Assembly: GCA_017558545.1 (NCBI GenBank)
Contig: JAFYUG010000226.1
Location: 1-7,552 of the forward strand
Direction: 5' to 3'
DNA length: 7,552 nt
Source of the DNA: Oscillospiraceae bacterium
GTDB taxonomy: Bacteria; Bacillota; Clostridia; Oscillospirales; Oscillospiraceae
Part shown: piece by piece, positions 1 through 5,524 of the stretch
Layout of the letters: each line of letters starts with the position of its first letter
Position numbering within the stretch: the stretch's first letter is position 1
The notes under the pieces: generated by a model
Seen by the model: only the letters and a program-made list of their open reading frames with translations
Database searches by the model: none
Told to the model about the DNA's origin: nothing
Made by a program: the position numbers and the translations under genes

Positions 1-215
1 GAATTGCCTCCATGGAAGGCTTGGCCAAAAGTCCCCTCAGCCTGGCTCTCGCCGCCTTTATTTTAGGTTTTGGAAGCCTTTCTGTTCACTGCCAAACTCT
101 TGCCGTTGTTGCTCCCGCAAAAATAAAATGCGCCCGACATTTCGTCGGGCGCATAATCCACGGATGTATTTCCGCAATATTGGTATTTCTTATAGCAACA
201 ATATTTAGAATTTGA
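1..215 (+). CDS. ylbJ: YlbJ sporulation integral membrane protein, C-terminal end (partial)
   Basis: The gene runs in from the left edge. The first whole codon is at 3, and about 70 C-terminal residues are present before the TGA at 213-215. Seen: two hydrophobic stretches (around SLALAAFILGFGSLSVHCQ and the tail ISAILVFLIATIFRI) joined by a short basic loop, RHFVGRIIHG. Known: the segment 'GFGSLSVHCQ' followed by a basic 'R..GR..HG' loop and a last transmembrane helix matches what I recall of the C-terminus of YlbJ, a nucleoside-recognition (Gate) domain membrane protein of sporulation. The ATG at 12 is internal, because the reading frame is open to the edge and the upstream residues fit. The last 11 bp overlap the end of the convergent chromate-transporter gene. 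Identification rests on a short segment, so another Gate-domain membrane protein is the alternative. Confidence 0.75.
   Translation, partial: IASMEGLAKSPLSLALAAFILGFGSLSVHCQTLAVVAPAKIKCARHFVGRIIHGCISAILVFLIATIFRI
118..155 (-). terminator. Probable terminator of the chromate-transporter operon, inside ylbJ coding sequence
   Basis: A perfect inverted repeat, GCGCCCGAC (131-139), ATTTC loop, GTCGGGCGC (145-153), extends by two A/T pairs to 129-155. On the minus strand it is followed by a T-rich run (complement of the A-rich 118-129), giving a classic intrinsic terminator about 50 bp past the stop of the minus-strand gene at 205. On the + strand no T-run follows, so it should not stop ylbJ transcription. 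The hairpin also encodes the conserved-looking ARHFVGR loop of YlbJ. Confidence 0.75.
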
Positions 216-783
216 AAACAAGGCCGATTATTGCAGAAAAAGCAATAAACACAAGAGGATGAAACTTTTTAGTTTTCTTTACAAGATTTGTGAAAACCCA
301 TATCAGCGCGAAAAGTATTATAGCCTTAGGGTCAACAAGGTCAAAGATTTTTTTGCTGAGAACAAATGCATCCACATCCACTATGCAGAGCATAAGCACG
401 CTTACGCCTGCGGCTCCAATCAATGCGGTAGACGCAGGGCGAATGCCATAAAATACTCTTTCTACATACTTACTGTTTCGAAACGCCTTCAAAAAGGCGG
501 CAACTATCAAAATTACGATACAAGAAGGGGTAACAAGACCCAAGGTAGCAATTATTCCGCCGGGAATTCCGCCGGTGAGATAACCAACATAGGTGGCCAT
601 ATTTACGCCTATGGGGCCGGGGGTGGACTCGCTGACAGCAATCATGTCCGCCAGCTGAGCATGGGTAAACCAGCCAGTGCGGTTGGACATATCCTCGAGG
701 AAGGGTATTGTTGCCATGCCGCCGCCAACTGCAAAAAGACCTGTGAGGAAAAATTCTATAAAGAGCTTAAGATAAAGCATCAT
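205..783 (-). CDS. Chromate transporter family protein (short-chain CHR), second subunit
   Basis: 192-residue single-domain CHR protein. It shows the family's N-terminal glycine triplet and proline (G20-G22, P27) and the signature STPGPIGVN at residues 53-61 followed by MAT, then several hydrophobic helices to the C-terminus. Known: CHR proteins of this size come as adjacent pairs, and in Bacillus subtilis the two halves (ywrB/ywrA, also called chr3N/chr3C) work together to export chromate, while long-chain ChrA proteins fuse both halves. Its ATG overlaps the stop of the upstream partner as ATGA, and a GGTGAG element lies just before it, so the two are probably translationally coupled in equal amounts. 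The natural substrate is uncertain; many members outside metal-resistance clusters have no proven chromate role. No metal-responsive regulator gene is visible nearby. Confidence 0.93.
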   Translation of the reverse strand: MMLYLKLFIEFFLTGLFAVGGGMATIPFLEDMSNRTGWFTHAQLADMIAVSESTPGPIGVNMATYVGYLTGGIPGGIIATLGLVTPSCIVILIVAAFLKAFRNSKYVERVFYGIRPASTALIGAAGVSVLMLCIVDVDAFVLSKKIFDLVDPKAIILFALIWVFTNLVKKTKKFHPLVFIAFSAIIGLVFKF

Positions 784-1331
784 TGCTCACCGCCTTTCTT
801 TGCCTTCAGCGCGCCAATGATAAGTCCGGCAACAGCAGCAAGGATTACAAAGACAACGGGGGTAATATCTATTATAACCGCAAGGACAAACACGCAGATA
901 AATATGGCAAGGGTTATTTTGTCCACAACGGTCTTTTTCCAAAGTTTAACAACGCTATTGAGAATCAAAACGCAGACGCAGACACGAATTCCGGCAAAAA
1001 TATGCTTAACAGCGGGGATATGGGCAAAATTTGTAATAAGGGCTGCAATGAGGCTTATTATTACCACAGAGGGAAATATAACGCCTAAAGTTGCAACTAT
1101 TGCACCGGGAATGCCATAGAGCTTCTTGCCAATGAAGGTTGCGGTGTTAACGGCTATGACGCCGGGGGTGCACTGTCCAATAGCGAAATAGTCGGTAAGT
1201 TCCTCTTCCTTGGCCCAGCCTTTATTCTCCACTATCTCCCGCTGCAGCATTGGCAGCATGGCGTAGCCTCCGCCGAAGGTCATAACGCCAACCTTGGCAA
1301 AGCTTATAAATACATCAAGATATTTGTTCAT
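780..1331 (-). CDS. Chromate transporter family protein (short-chain CHR), first subunit
   Basis: 183-residue partner of the gene at 205-783, and the promoter-proximal gene of the pair. Seen: G20-G22 with P27 (FGGGYAMLP), the signature CTPGVIAVN at residues 54-62 followed by TAT, then about four further hydrophobic segments and a short basic tail (KAKKGG). The second proline of the usual 'PGP' is replaced by Val58 here but kept in the partner, consistent with two diverged, non-equivalent halves of a heteromeric membrane transporter. The ATG start is fixed by GGGAGG at 1337-1342, five bases upstream. The stop overlaps the next start by 4 bp. It is transcribed from the extended -10 promoter at 1361-1389, divergently from rlmD. 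Confidence 0.93.
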   Translation of the reverse strand: MNKYLDVFISFAKVGVMTFGGGYAMLPMLQREIVENKGWAKEEELTDYFAIGQCTPGVIAVNTATFIGKKLYGIPGAIVATLGVIFPSVVIISLIAALITNFAHIPAVKHIFAGIRVCVCVLILNSVVKLWKKTVVDKITLAIFICVFVLAVIIDITPVVFVILAAVAGLIIGALKAKKGGEQ

Positions 1332-1360
1332 CTAATCCTCCCAAGGGGATATTTTGATAA

Positions 1361-1389
1361 ATTATATCACCAATAATCGGAAAAAGAAA
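1361..1389 (-). promoter_or_regulatory. Extended -10 promoter for the chromate-transporter pair
   Basis: On the minus strand a perfect TATAAT (1366 down to 1361) is preceded by TGA (TG at 1369-1368), an extended -10. The -35 position at 17 bp spacing (1389-1384) reads TTTCTT, a poor match, which is normal for extended -10 promoters. It lies 29 bp upstream of the ATG at 1331. Confidence 0.65.
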
Positions 1390-1390
1390 G

Positions 1391-1419
1391 TTGTTATACT
1401 TCCTTAATTGTGATAAAAT
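1391..1419 (+). promoter_or_regulatory. Extended -10 promoter for rlmD
   Basis: TTGTTA (1391-1396), 17 bp, TAAAAT (1414-1419), with TG at 1411-1412 making an extended -10. The expected start of transcription is near 1426, giving a leader of only about 16 nt before the ATG at 1442. This also argues against translation from the TTG at 1391. The -35 boxes of this and the divergent promoter are almost back to back. Confidence 0.65.
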
Positions 1420-1441
1420 CATCATTACTATGGAAGAAATT

Positions 1442-2794
1442 ATGGAACTTATGAAAAACCAAATATATGAAAGCAGCATCACTTCCTGGTCAAGCGAAGG
1501 GGCCGGAGTTTGCCGCATAGGCGGCAGAGCCGTTTTTGTGCCCGGTGCGATTCCCGGTGAAAGGTGGGAAATTCGCATTGTAAAGGTTACCAAAACTGCG
1601 GTTTTCGGCAAAGGAGAAACTCTCCTCTCCCCTTCTCCCTATCGCATAGAGCCGGATTGTCCCCACTACAAAAAATGCGGCGGATGCTCATTGCGCCATG
1701 TAAGCTATGATGGCGAAATGGAATTTAAGCTTGAGCGAGTTAACGAGGCATATAAGCGCATTGGCGGCATTGACCTTCGCGCCGGGGAAATCATAGGCGC
1801 TGAGGACACCCTTCATTATCGCAACAAGGCCATTTATGCCATAGGCCAAGGCCCTGTGAAAGGCTTTTTCCGTCCCCGCAGCCATGATGTTGTTGCAATA
1901 GACACTTGCCTCATTCAGGACGAAGCATCGGATATGGCCGCAAAAGCCGTATGCGACTTTATGTCCGAAAACGGCATTGCCGCCTATGATGAGCTTAGCG
2001 GCAAGGGCTTGGTACGCCATGTTTTCACCCGCTATGGCCGCACATCCGGAGAACTTCAGGTTACCGTTGTGGCCTCCGGCGGTTTCGGAGCAAAAACTCA
2101 GGCTTTGGCCGAGGCTATACGCAAAGCCTGCCCTCAGTGCGTCAGCATAGTGCTGAATGTTAACCGCAGCAAGGGAAACACCGTTCTGGCAGGAGATTTC
2201 TATACCCTCTGGGGCAAGGACACCATTACGGACACTCTTTGCGGTCTTGATTTCGAGCTTTCCGCCCGCTCTTTCTATCAGATTAACCCCGTTCAGGCTG
2301 AGAAGCTTTATTATAAGGCTTTGGAATATGCCGCCCCCGACGGAAAGGGTCTTATTCTTGACCTTTACTGCGGAGCCGGAACTATCTCCCTTTGCCTTGC
2401 AAGAGGCTGCGAGAAGGTTATAGGCGCGGAAATCGTCCCCGAGGCTGTGGAAAACGCAAAGGAAAATGCCAAGCGAAACGGCATAGAAAACGCTGAGTTT
2501 ATCTGCGCCGATGCCGGCGAGGCCGCAGCAGAGCTTTTAAGACGAGTTACCCGCCCCGATGCCGTTGTGGTGGATCCTCCCAGAAAGGGACTCGCTCCCG
2601 ACGTTATTGACAGCATCTGCGGCATGAATCCCCAGCGCGTTGTTTATGTTTCCTGCGATGTTTCCACTCAGGCCAGAGACCTCAAGCTATTTGAGGAAAA
2701 GGGCTATGTTGCCACCAAGGCCACCGCTGTGGATATGTTCCCCCGCACCAGCCACGTCGAGACGGTAGTATTGATGTCACGCATTCAGGCCTGA
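1442..2794 (+). CDS. rlmD: 23S rRNA (uracil-C5)-methyltransferase, RlmD/RumA family
   Basis: 450 residues from the chosen start. Domains in order: TRAM RNA-binding domain (about residues 5-62); iron-sulfur cysteines C73-x5-C79-x2-C82 with the fourth at C156 (DTCLIQDE); an RNA-recognition middle region; and a SAM-dependent methyltransferase core with motif I DLYCGAGT (307-314), DPPRKG (from D378), the catalytic cysteine C405 in YVSCDVSTQARDL, and the general-base glutamate E440 in TSHVET. Known: the family methylates C5 of uracil in 23S rRNA (U1939 by RlmD in E. coli; one enzyme, YefA/RlmCD, does both U747 and U1939 in B. subtilis), so this may be bifunctional. The complete [4Fe-4S] set separates it from TrmA. 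Start: the ATG at 1442 has GGAAG at 1432-1436. The in-frame ATGs at 1430 and 1451 are alternatives, and the TTG at 1391 lies in the promoter. No clear terminator follows. Confidence 0.93.
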   Translation: MELMKNQIYESSITSWSSEGAGVCRIGGRAVFVPGAIPGERWEIRIVKVTKTAVFGKGETLLSPSPYRIEPDCPHYKKCGGCSLRHVSYDGEMEFKLERVNEAYKRIGGIDLRAGEIIGAEDTLHYRNKAIYAIGQGPVKGFFRPRSHDVVAIDTCLIQDEASDMAAKAVCDFMSENGIAAYDELSGKGLVRHVFTRYGRTSGELQVTVVASGGFGAKTQALAEAIRKACPQCVSIVLNVNRSKGNTVLAGDFYTLWGKDTITDTLCGLDFELSARSFYQINPVQAEKLYYKALEYAAPDGKGLILDLYCGAGTISLCLARGCEKVIGAEIVPEAVENAKENAKRNGIENAEFICADAGEAAAELLRRVTRPDAVVVDPPRKGLAPDVIDSICGMNPQRVVYVSCDVSTQARDLKLFEEKGYVATKATAVDMFPRTSHVETVVLMSRIQA

Positions 2795-2907
2795 TCGCGG
2801 AAAAAGCGCGAAAATACGGGCTTTTCGAGCACTTTGGCATCAGCGCCGGAGGGCAGATTTGACCATGAAAATCGCTTTATCAAAACATGTCAACGGCTTC
2901 TGTCGGA

Positions 2908-3030
2908 GGGTTGAGTAGTCCATTTAGATGTCAGCGGGTTGAGTGGCTGGTTTAGATGTTTTTGCCGTAGGGTTGAGTTAGTGATTTGGATAACACAAGG
3001 TTGTGGCTGCGATTTGGATGTCAGGCCGAC
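2908..3030 (+). repeat. Cluster of four degenerate direct repeats upstream of the M28 gene
   Basis: Four head-to-tail units start near 2908, 2936, 2970 and 2998 (spacings 28, 34, 28 bp). Each has GGGTTGAGT (unit 4: aGGTTGTGG), a variable 4-5 bp, then ATTTAGATGT or a close variant (GTTTAGATGT, ATTTGGATAA, ATTTGGATGT). There is no unique-spacer pattern. Its position directly before an AT-rich acquired-looking gene suggests transposase- or regulator-binding sites, for example the multiply repeated ends known in IS21-family elements, but no transposase gene is present and this origin is inference. The preceding 2795-2907 holds no recognisable gene. Confidence 0.6.
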
Positions 3031-3058
3031 AACTCGGGATTTGTGCATTATTATGGTT

Positions 3059-3064
3059 AAGGAG
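3059..3064 (+). promoter_or_regulatory. Shine-Dalgarno site that sets the TTG start of the M28 gene
   Basis: AAGGAG lies 9 bases before TTG 3074. It lies downstream of the ATG at 3053, so it cannot serve that codon, which has no ribosome-binding site of its own. This favours the TTG start, which also gives a well-formed lipoprotein signal peptide. Confidence 0.7.
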
Positions 3065-3073
3065 AGTAAGGAT

Positions 3074-4147
3074 TTGAAAAGATTTTTATCGTGGCTTTTG
3101 GTTGCAGTTCTTTTATGCTTTACTGCATCTGGTTGCAGCGATTATTCTGGTTCAAAAATGATAGCAGAAGCTCAAAATTCGAACGTTTCCCAAGAATTAT
3201 CCATCGAATTAATGCAGAGCAACTATGGAGTACCAGCATATGAGATGTTGGAATATATTCAACATAACTATCCTGGACGAATTGCAGGAACTGAAAAAGA
3301 AAAGGAAATGGCAGTGTTTATAATCTCTATTCTACTTAACGGAGGATATTCTGAAAAAGATATATCTGTACAACCTTTTAACATAACGGATTCATCCCCC
3401 GCTATGGTAGCTGAAGAAACGAATGAATTCGATGGTGGAGAAAAAAGCAATTCGAGCCAGAATATTGAAGTTGTTATAAAAGGTGAAAGTGAGAAAACAA
3501 TTGTCGTCGGCGCACATTATGATAGCGTTGGAACACATGGTGTAGATGACAACGGTTCTGGGGTTTCTGTGGTATTGGAGAATGCCCTTCGTATGGCTAA
3601 CACTCAACCGTATTATACGATTCGATATGTATTTTTTGGATCTGAAGAAATTGGAATGTGCGGGTCAAGAGCTTACGTTGAACGACTTTCCCAAAAGGAA
3701 AAAGAGAATATCATATTGATGATAAACATTGACAGTGTTCTTGCAGGAGATTACTTGTACCTGTACGGAGGGCATATCAGTGAGGATGGTGATGTTGATA
3801 GAACCGAAGCTGTTATAAAAACAGCGGAGCTTGCCAACGAAACTGGTATAGAGATTCAATTGCCCCCAGAAGGAAATGTTGATTATCCATACCCCACAGG
3901 GCAAAAAAGGAGCGATCATGCTCCTTTCAATGACATAGAGATTCCTTATGTTTATTTTGAGGCAAACAACTGGGAAAAAGGTTATCCTGACGAAACACAA
4001 AAATATGGTTTGGTAATGCATACAGGTAGAGATGATTTAGAGTTTATAGAAAATGAGTATGGCAAGAGGGGTCAGAATACCCTTACCAGTTATTCGCTAC
4101 TGCTATATTCAATGCTTCAAGAAACCGATTGGGAACAACCGAATTAA
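3074..4147 (+). CDS. Secreted M28-family zinc metallopeptidase, lipoprotein
   Basis: 357 residues from the TTG start. The N-terminus MKRF plus a hydrophobic core ends in ASGC (Cys21), a probable signal-peptidase II lipobox, slightly atypical with Ala at -3. The protein should be lipid-anchored outside the membrane. The catalytic domain (about 50-355) carries the M28 ligand set: His148 in GAHYDSV, Asp158/159 in VDDNGSG (bridging), Glu191-Glu192 in GSEEIG (catalytic base and zinc ligand), Asp220 in NIDSV and His282 in SDHAPF. Known: M28 enzymes are di-zinc aminopeptidases, with exported relatives such as B. subtilis YwaD; the peptide specificity here is unknown. The gene is richer in A+T than its neighbours (19 G/C in 3301-3360 against 31 G/C in rlmD 2341-2400, counted by hand), uses codons such as ATA, TTA and AGA more freely, and sits between two repeat arrays, suggesting acquisition by transfer. 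An upstream extension to ATG 3053 is possible but lacks a ribosome site. Confidence 0.9.
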   Translation: MKRFLSWLLVAVLLCFTASGCSDYSGSKMIAEAQNSNVSQELSIELMQSNYGVPAYEMLEYIQHNYPGRIAGTEKEKEMAVFIISILLNGGYSEKDISVQPFNITDSSPAMVAEETNEFDGGEKSNSSQNIEVVIKGESEKTIVVGAHYDSVGTHGVDDNGSGVSVVLENALRMANTQPYYTIRYVFFGSEEIGMCGSRAYVERLSQKEKENIILMINIDSVLAGDYLYLYGGHISEDGDVDRTEAVIKTAELANETGIEIQLPPEGNVDYPYPTGQKRSDHAPFNDIEIPYVYFEANNWEKGYPDETQKYGLVMHTGRDDLEFIENEYGKRGQNTLTSYSLLLYSMLQETDWEQPN

Positions 4148-4164
4148 CAGAGAATAGCTTCCAG

Positions 4165-4287
4165 CTTGTCGACGTGTTCCCCAACACGTGAAAACCGGTT
4201 GATATGTTCCCATACACGTGCAAAACCGGTTGACTTGTTTCCTTGCACGTGAGGTTCGGGTGGATATGTTTCCATAAACGTGCTCAG
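4165..4287 (+). repeat. Array of four 30/31-bp tandem repeats
   Basis: Four adjacent units, 4165-4194 (30 bp), 4195-4225, 4226-4256 and 4257-4287 (31 bp each). The consensus is CCGGTTGATATGTTTCC, then two or three variable bases, then CACGTG, then a short A-rich linker (CAAAA in unit 2). The best-kept parts are GTTGA, TGTT(T/C)CC and ACGTG; CACGTG is intact in units 1-3 and AACGTG in unit 4. Unit 1 contains a perfect small hairpin, ACGTGTT-CCCC-AACACGT. The array begins 18 bp after the stop of the M28 gene. It shares only GGTTGA with the cluster at 2908-3030 and lies in the same orientation. It is not CRISPR, as there are no spacers. It may be the repeated end of a lost insertion element or a protein-binding array. 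Confidence 0.8.
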
Positions 4288-4445
4288 AGGCATGAGTATC
4301 TGAATGGGAGCCTCGAGCCATGTGGAAACCGTGGCCTTGCTTATAATAAAAGGCGAATAAGCACAAGCAATTGATTGCCGCAGCGCATATCCACAATATA
4401 TGCAAAATTTCGAGGCAATATTTCCCCATAAAAGCAAAAAAACAC
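4288..4445. other. Gene-free stretch with nested inverted repeats before the secG promoter
   Basis: The whole 391-base gap 4148-4538 has no convincing gene. After the tandem array, this part shows TGCTTAT/ATAAGCA (4338-4344 and 4357-4363), and a nested pair: ATTGCC (4374-4379) with GGCAAT (4414-4419), enclosing GCATAT (4385-4390) and ATATGC (4398-4403). There is no T-run after either, so they are not terminators. They lie upstream of the probable secG start site. I see no known RNA family; they may be remnants of element ends. Confidence 0.35.
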
Positions 4446-4474
4446 TTGAAATAGTAAACACTATGTGTTACTAT
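4446..4474 (+). promoter_or_regulatory. Sigma-A-type promoter for secG
   Basis: TTGAAA (4446-4451), 17 bp, TACTAT (4469-4474). This places the transcript start near 4481 and leaves a leader of about 58 nt before the secG ATG at 4539. The spacer and -10 box are occupied by the inverted repeat listed separately. Confidence 0.7.
4452..4473. promoter_or_regulatory. Inverted repeat overlapping the secG promoter (possible operator)
   Basis: TAGTAAACAC (4452-4461), TAT, GTGTTACTA (4465-4473) is a dyad perfect except for one extra A in the left arm. It fills the -35/-10 spacer and nearly all of the -10 box, the usual position of a repressor site. No regulator that would bind it is encoded next to it, so the operator role is inference. 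Confidence 0.5.
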
Positions 4475-4538
4475 ATTTGCCGTGACTATCGACAAGTGTG
4501 GGCTTATGCCCATTTGACATTGAAAGGATGAAACATTA

Positions 4539-4775
4539 ATGGAAGTCATTAAAACCATACTCACCATCATTCAGCTGCTCATCGGTGTAGCACTCATCGT
4601 TGTTATCATGTTCCAGTCTGGCAAGGGCTCCGGCCTCAGCGGCGCTATCGGCGGCGGCAACGACAGCTATTCCTTCAAGGCAAAGGCAAAGACCATGGAT
4701 GCCATGCTCACCAGATGGACCAAGTGGGTCGCTCTCGCTTTCGTTCTTCTGACCTTCGCACTGAATCTCTTCTAA
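4539..4775 (+). CDS. secG: Preprotein translocase subunit SecG
   Basis: 78 residues, the normal size for SecG. Transmembrane helix 1 spans about residues 4-24. The family's glycine/serine-rich cytoplasmic loop follows (FQSGKGSGLSGAIGGG, 25-40), then a basic stretch (FKAKAKTMDAMLTRWTKW) and transmembrane helix 2 (about 60-77). Known: SecG is the small accessory subunit of the SecYEG channel and aids SecA-driven protein export. The start is supported by AAAGGA at 4523-4528, 10 bases upstream. The gene stands alone, with its own promoter (4446-4474) and terminator (4788-4816); the secG-rnr-smpB arrangement of many Bacillota is not seen here. Base composition and codon use match rlmD and the J-domain operon rather than the M28 gene, so the native sequence has resumed by this point. 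Confidence 0.95.
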   Translation: MEVIKTILTIIQLLIGVALIVVIMFQSGKGSGLSGAIGGGNDSYSFKAKAKTMDAMLTRWTKWVALAFVLLTFALNLF

Positions 4776-4787
4776 GAAAAATCATCC

Positions 4788-4816
4788 AAGCCCTGTCAGT
4801 TTCTGACGGGGCTTTT
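4788..4816 (+). terminator. Intrinsic terminator of secG
   Basis: A 12-bp stem, AAGCCCTGTCAG (4788-4799) with CTGACGGGGCTT (4803-4814), has one T-G pair, a TTT loop and a TTTT tail. It begins 13 bases after the secG stop. Confidence 0.9.
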
Positions 4817-4842
4817 GATTTACATTAAAATTTACCTATAAG

Positions 4843-4879
4843 AAAAAGGAAGCCAAGGATAATCCTGGCTTCCTTTTTT
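4843..4879. terminator. Bidirectional terminator between secG and the J-domain operon
   Basis: AGGAAGCCA (4847-4855) pairs with TGGCTTCCT (4866-4874), with a further inner GGA/TCC pairing, flanked by AAAAA at 4843-4847 and TTTTTT at 4874-4879. The symmetry gives a U-run in both directions. It starts 9 bases past the stop of the minus-strand J-domain gene, for which it is the main terminator, and backs up the secG terminator from the other side. Confidence 0.9.
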
Positions 4880-4888
4880 ATGTTCAAA

Positions 4889-5524
4889 TTATATGCAGAA
4901 ATAAAATCTTCCGCCGCAGCAGAGATTGCAGAGAAGATTTGCTATGCAAAGGGTTGTGCAAAGGTTGCCACCGCTAAGGTTAATGCCTCTGAAGCCGAAG
5001 CCGGAGCTTGCGGAATCATAATAGGCGGCGCCGGACTCGATTTGCTGCAAAAGCTGCTGATACTGCATATTGCCGGGGCTGAGACGGCAGGCGGTTTTTG
5101 CAGACTCCAAAGCGGCCACACGATTGCCCAGATTATAGGCTGCAATAGCATTGAGATAATACCACTCGCCATCTCTCTGGCTCTCGGGAACACCGGAAAG
5201 GGCTGTTATAGCCTCGCGGAAATGGCGGGCGCGGATATAGTTTCTGGCTGCGATAATCTCGCTGCGCTCATTTTCAGCGCCGCTATAGCCGCCGTAGCCA
5301 TAGCCTCCAGCATAGCCGTAAGCGCCGAAGGGGTCATTCTGAGGCTGGGGATTTTTAATCTGTTCATAGGCCGCGTTGATTTCATTCATCTTCTGGGCGG
5401 CATATTCGTCTCCGGGGTTAAGGTCGGGATGATATTTCTTGGCAAGCTTTCTATAAGCCGCCTTCACTTCCTCGTCGCTGGCGTTGGGAGAAACGCCAAG
5501 GACTTTATAGGGATCAGCTATCAA
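4889..5524 (-). CDS. J-domain (DnaJ-type) co-chaperone with TPR-like region and Cys-rich tail
   Basis: 211 residues. An N-terminal J domain (about 3-62) has the essential HPD at 32-34, between the basic helix II (KAAYRKLAKKY) and helix III (AAQKMNEINAAYEQI). Then follow a Gly/Tyr-rich linker (FGAYGYAGGYGYGG), a helical segment resembling a TPR pair (about 85-165: ARNYIRARHFREAITAL and YLNAIAAYNLGNRVAALESA), and a tail with six cysteines (C189, C193, C199, C202, C203, C210). The canonical DnaJ zinc-finger and substrate domains are absent, so this is a specialised J protein that would recruit DnaK to particular clients. Start: TTG at 5524 with a perfect AGGAGG at 5534-5539. It overlaps the stop of the upstream DUF5685 gene by 11 bp, so the two are probably translationally coupled. 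The tail may bind metal or be lipid-modified, but that is a guess. Confidence 0.9.
   Translation of the reverse strand: MIADPYKVLGVSPNASDEEVKAAYRKLAKKYHPDLNPGDEYAAQKMNEINAAYEQIKNPQPQNDPFGAYGYAGGYGYGGYSGAENERSEIIAARNYIRARHFREAITALSGVPESQRDGEWYYLNAIAAYNLGNRVAALESAKTACRLSPGNMQYQQLLQQIESGAAYYDSASSGFGFRGINLSGGNLCTTLCIANLLCNLCCGGRFYFCI

Noticed and set aside
259..1119. Long + strand open frame opposite the chromate-transporter genes
   Set aside because: It lies antisense to two clear CHR genes, has no ribosome site or recognisable motif, and runs across the junction of the two genes, as a shadow frame would.
1391..1441. Upstream TTG and ATG starts for rlmD
   Set aside because: TTG 1391 is the -35 box of the promoter and ATG 1430 would lie about 4 nt from the transcript start; ATG 1442 has the ribosome site and leads straight into the TRAM domain.
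2812..2832. Hairpin CGAAAA...TTTTCG after rlmD as its terminator
   Set aside because: The stem is only six pairs, mostly A/T, with no T-run after it.
2761..2866. Alternative frame ending ...EKARKYGLFEHFG...GGQI past the rlmD stop
   Set aside because: It looks protein-like for about 25 residues but overlaps rlmD out of frame and matches nothing I recognise; too short to call a pseudogene.
3053..3073. ATG 3053 as the M28 gene start
   Set aside because: No ribosome site precedes it, whereas AAGGAG is ideally placed for TTG 3074, which also gives a normal lipoprotein signal peptide.
4165..4287. CRISPR array
   Set aside because: Whole units repeat with 0-1 bp between them; there are no unique spacers and no cas genes. 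The 2908-3030 cluster likewise lacks the repeat-spacer pattern.
4109..4570. Minus-strand open frames across the tandem repeats
   Set aside because: They simply read through the repeat array and intergenic DNA, giving a low-complexity product; no start signal or known transposase motif.
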